Shown: positions 53,602-56,095 of the stretch, in pieces
How the letters are laid out: every line of letters starts with the position of its first letter
Position numbering within the stretch: position 1 is the stretch's first letter
Assembly (NCBI RefSeq): GCF_030680935.1
Contig: NZ_JAUXUP010000014.1
Coordinates: 1 to 56,095, forward strand
Direction: 5' to 3'
Length of the DNA: 56,095 nucleotides
Source: Polaromonas sp.
Lineage (GTDB): Bacteria > Pseudomonadota > Gammaproteobacteria > Burkholderiales > Burkholderiaceae_C
The notes under the pieces: generated by a model
Told to the model about the DNA's origin: nothing
Seen by the model: the letters and a program-made list of their open reading frames with translations, nothing else
Databases searched by the model: none
Program-made: the position numbers and the translations under genes

Positions 53602-53692
53602 TAAAACGGGGGTCTTTCCGGAAGTGATGCGGCGTTGCTGCCGGGACTGCAACAATGAGCGGAAATGATGCCTCAATTCCAGCGCTGAACCG

Positions 53693-54109
53693 ATGCCTGC
53701 TTGCGCCCTCCGTCATGTTTTCGTCTATGGCACGCTGCGCCGCGGGGATGTGCGTGACATCACGCGCCTGCAGCCGGCTCCGCAATTCATCGGCATGGCC
53801 AGCGTGGCCGGCGTGCTTTACGACCTGGGCCCCTATCCGGGGCTGCTGCTGGGCGGGGAAAGCCGGGTAACCGGCGAGGTCTACGCCATCACCACCGAAC
53901 TGGAGCGCCTGCTCGATCAAATCGAAGAGGTCTGGCCACAGCAAACCGGCGAATACAGCAAGCGCGAGCTGGCGGTGCAGATGGATGAGGATGGCGCGCG
54001 GACCGTTGCCGGGCCTGTTTGCCTGGTTTACGAAATCAATGCATCACGCGTGGACGGCTGCCCGGTCATCCCCTCTGGCGATTGGCGCCGCCGGACACTG
54101 GCTTCCTGA
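53693..54109 (+). CDS. Gamma-glutamylcyclotransferase-like protein (AIG2/GGCT fold)
   Basis: A 138-aa protein with the substrate-binding motif VFVYGTLRRGDVR, LYDLGPYPGLLLGG, and Glu in VTGEVYAI. Family members release 5-oxoproline from gamma-glutamyl amines. Stand-alone gene, divergent from the EamA permease. Confidence 0.82.
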   Translation: MPACALRHVFVYGTLRRGDVRDITRLQPAPQFIGMASVAGVLYDLGPYPGLLLGGESRVTGEVYAITTELERLLDQIEEVWPQQTGEYSKRELAVQMDEDGARTVAGPVCLVYEINASRVDGCPVIPSGDWRRRTLAS

Positions 54110-54262
54110 GTCGCTCGACGCCAGCTGCTCACGCGGGCGAGTTCCCAAATCCCTTGCGCCTGGAAACTCGCAAAGTGGGCGTGAAGCGGGTGCAAGGCGT
54201 ATTTCACAATCCAGAAAAACTATTTCATATGGTGGGATCTGAAAATGCTGCGGCGCGTCAAA

Positions 54263-54386
54263 ATTTCTCAATACGAGAAATCATTTTCCGTATTATAAAA
54301 AAGCGACAAAAGAACATTGATTTTATTGAAGAAGATTTTTATCTTATATAAGACATAAGAGCTTCACAAAGTCTTGTAGAAGACTT
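54263..54386 (+). promoter_or_regulatory. AT-rich control region of aceA with three inverted repeats
   Basis: The 367-bp gap 54110-54476 is AT-rich in its second half. It holds ATTTCTC-aatac-GAGAAAT (54263-54281), the perfect palindrome TCTTATATAAGA (54342-54353) and AAGTCTT-gtag-AAGACTT (54369-54386). The last two are about 90-135 bp upstream of the aceA start, a normal promoter distance. The differing sequences suggest more than one regulator. Confidence 0.55.
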
Positions 54387-54476
54387 AAAGTAGAGCCCAG
54401 AGCAAACAGCGCACACACACAAGCAAGTTGCAGCGCGGTTTGGCCCCCTTTTTAATTCAACTTCCGGAGTGACCCC

Positions 54477-55796
54477 ATGCCACAGACCCTCACTGAACAA
54501 CTGAGCCGCGAACAGCAAATTGCCGCTCTCGAAAAAGACTGGGCGACCAACCCCCGCTGGAAAGGCATCAAGCGCGGCTACAGCGCCGCTGACGTGATCC
54601 GCCTGCGCGGTTCCTTTCCGATCGAATACACCCTGGCACGTCGCGGTGCTGAAAAGCTCTGGGATCTGGTCAACAACGAGCCCTACGTCAACTGCCTGGG
54701 CGCGTTGACCGGCGGTCAGGCCATGCAGCAGGTGAAAGCCGGCGTCAAGGCGATTTACCTGTCGGGCTGGCAAGTCGCTGCTGACAACAACAGCTATTCG
54801 TCCATGTACCCCGACCAGTCACTGTACCCGGTGGACTCCGTGCCGCAGGTGGTGGAGCGCATCAACAACACCTTCCGCCGTGCCGATGAAATCCAGCACT
54901 CCAAGGGTATCGATGCTGGCGACAAGGGCTACATCGACAACTTCGCACCCATCGTGGCCGATGCCGAAGCCGGTTTTGGCGGCGTGCTCAACGCCTTTGA
55001 ACTGATGAAAGCCATGATCAAGTCGGGCGCCGCCGGTGTGCATTGGGAAGACCAACTGGCCTCGGTCAAGAAGTGCGGTCACATGGGCGGCAAGGTGCTG
55101 GTGCCGACGGTGGAAGCCAACCAGAAGCTGATCGCCGCGCGCATGGCTGCCGACGTCTGCGGCGTGCCCACTCTGGTGATTGCCCGCACCGATGCGGAAG
55201 CTGCCGATTTGCTGACCAGTGATTACGACGAGAACGACAAACCCTTTATCACGGGCGAGCGTACCTCCGAAGGTTTTTACAAGACCAGAAAAGGCATAGA
55301 CCAGGCCATCAGCCGCGCGATTGCCTACGCTCATTACGCCGATCTGGTGTGGTGCGAGACCGGCACGCCCGATCTGGCCTTTGCCAAGAAGTTTGCCGAT
55401 GCCGTGCACAAGGTGCACCCTGGCAAGATGCTGGCCTACAACTGCTCGCCATCGTTCAACTGGAAGAAAAACCTCGACGATGCAACCATTGCGAAGTTCC
55501 AGAAAGAGCTGGGCGCCATGGGTTACAAGTACCAGTTCATCACGCTCGCCGGCATCCATTCCATGTGGTACAACATGTTCGACTTGGCCCAGGACTATGT
55601 CAAACGCGGCATGACGGCATACATCGAGAAGGTGCAGGAGCCCGAGTTCGCAGCACGTGACCGTGGCTACACCTTTGTGTCGCACCAGCAGGAAGTCGGC
55701 ACGGGCTACTTCGACGAAGTCACCACCGTGATCCAGGGCGGCAAGTCCAGCGTGACCGCGCTGACCGGCTCGACCGAAGAAGAGCAGTTCCATTGA
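54477..55796 (+). CDS. aceA: Isocitrate lyase
   Basis: A 439-aa enzyme splitting isocitrate into glyoxylate and succinate, first step of the glyoxylate shunt. The catalytic loop KKCGHMGGK is intact, with [20 protein letters not shown] and YNCSPSFNW also present. GGAG precedes the ATG. Single gene with a strong terminator; malate synthase is not in the window. It would let the cell grow on the acetyl-CoA made by the malonate operon nearby. Confidence 0.95.
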   Translation: MPQTLTEQLSREQQIAALEKDWATNPRWKGIKRGYSAADVIRLRGSFPIEYTLARRGAEKLWDLVNNEPYVNCLGALTGGQAMQQVKAGVKAIYLSGWQVAADNNSYSSMYPDQSLYPVDSVPQVVERINNTFRRADEIQHSKGIDAGDKGYIDNFAPIVADAEAGFGGVLNAFELMKAMIKSGAAGVHWEDQLASVKKCGHMGGKVLVPTVEANQKLIAARMAADVCGVPTLVIARTDAEAADLLTSDYDENDKPFITGERTSEGFYKTRKGIDQAISRAIAYAHYADLVWCETGTPDLAFAKKFADAVHKVHPGKMLAYNCSPSFNWKKNLDDATIAKFQKELGAMGYKYQFITLAGIHSMWYNMFDLAQDYVKRGMTAYIEKVQEPEFAARDRGYTFVSHQQEVGTGYFDEVTTVIQGGKSSVTALTGSTEEEQFH

Positions 55797-55818
55797 ACTG
55801 AGTCCTACAGGCGCCCAT

Positions 55819-55858
55819 AGCCCGGCTGAAGCTACCCCGCTTCGCCCGGGCTTTTTTT
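55819..55858 (+). terminator. Rho-independent terminator of aceA
   Basis: AGCCCGG-ct-GAAGC-taccc-cGCTTC-g-CCCGGGCT followed by TTTTTTT, 22 bp after the stop. Confidence 0.85.
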
Positions 55859-55924
55859 GTTGGGCATCCGGTATTTTTCGCGTAGAGTGCAGCTGATTGA
55901 AATTCACACGGTCAGGAGCACGTC

Positions 55925-56095
55925 ATGTCAGAGGCCACCATGGGGTTCAAACGGACACCTTGCCCCGACTGCAATGGCACGGGTGAACTGCGCATTGACA
56001 GCGAAAACATCAATGAACACTTTGAGGTGGAAAAGCAGACGGTGATCACCGAGTGCCCGCGTTGCCTGGGCCTGGGTTTTCTGCTGCCCGGCACG
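55925..56095 (+). CDS. Small zinc-ribbon-like CxxC protein (runs off the window)
   Basis: 57 codons without a stop at the right edge. AGGAG precedes the ATG. Two motifs, CPDCNGTGEL and CPRCLGLGF, resemble half DnaJ-type CxxCxGxG zinc repeats, separated by 27 residues. Probably a small zinc-binding protein; family not identified. Confidence 0.6.
   Translation, partial: MSEATMGFKRTPCPDCNGTGELRIDSENINEHFEVEKQTVITECPRCLGLGFLLPGT

Overview
The window is GC-rich, gene-dense bacterial chromosome, most likely from a betaproteobacterium of the order Burkholderiales, family Comamonadaceae (Polaromonas/Rhodoferax/Variovorax-like). This rests on protein families (BPSS1780-type membrane protein, Bug solute-binding protein, DUF2782 next to thrB and polA), on gene order (Rieske gene / xseB-ispA-dxs), and on a short dispersed repeat, AGCTAT-N7-ATAGC, seen eight times. 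No rRNA, tRNA or CRISPR array was recognised.

Left edge (1-4230): a mobile region. It holds the last codons and presumed right end of an IS66-family insertion sequence, then three tightly packed minus-strand genes: two tyrosine recombinases (461 and 703 aa) and a small third protein that the IS seems to have truncated. The set resembles Tn554-type TnpA/TnpB/TnpC. It lies 39 bp beyond the 3' end of guaC, and a perfect 9-bp inverted repeat with a 7-bp spacer spans the first recombinase start codon.

5415-15951: a minus-strand run that reads as one GntR-regulated operon of about 10 kb. In transcription order: GntR/HutC regulator, AprA-like flavoprotein, AprB-like ferredoxin, HEAT-repeat protein, 7Fe-type ferredoxin, sulfonate/nitrate-type ABC importer (binding protein with a NosL-like tail, permease, ATPase), DUF971 protein, ferredoxin-NADP reductase, YeiH-family exporter, and an exported CxxC protein. 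Parts and order suggest import of a small oxyanion or organosulfur compound, ferredoxin-linked redox chemistry on an APS-reductase-like flavoenzyme, and export of a product. The substrate is unknown. This is the best candidate for an undescribed system.

16134-31040: mostly housekeeping. uvrD; a LivJ-type binding protein divergent from an IclR regulator, with matching palindromes before both genes; a TPR protein; a FecR-like/BPSS1780 pair; DUF2782-thrB divergent from polA; dienelactone hydrolase; a ZIP metal transporter; small proteins; a KdgK-like kinase.

31320-45198: hemerythrin, a hybrid-sensing histidine kinase, mercaptopyruvate sulfurtransferase, an EamA permease, a Rieske oxygenase, the isoprenoid block xseB-ispA-dxs, and a TRAP transporter whose binding protein and membrane subunits are convergent rather than in one operon.

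45445-56095: an EgtB/SenA-type synthase; a malonate operon (GntR, malonyl-CoA decarboxylase, Bug binding protein, enoyl-CoA hydratase-like protein, malonyl-CoA synthetase) behind a 24-bp perfect palindrome; an EamA permease; a gamma-glutamylcyclotransferase-like protein; isocitrate lyase aceA behind three different inverted repeats; and a truncated zinc-ribbon-like protein at the right edge.
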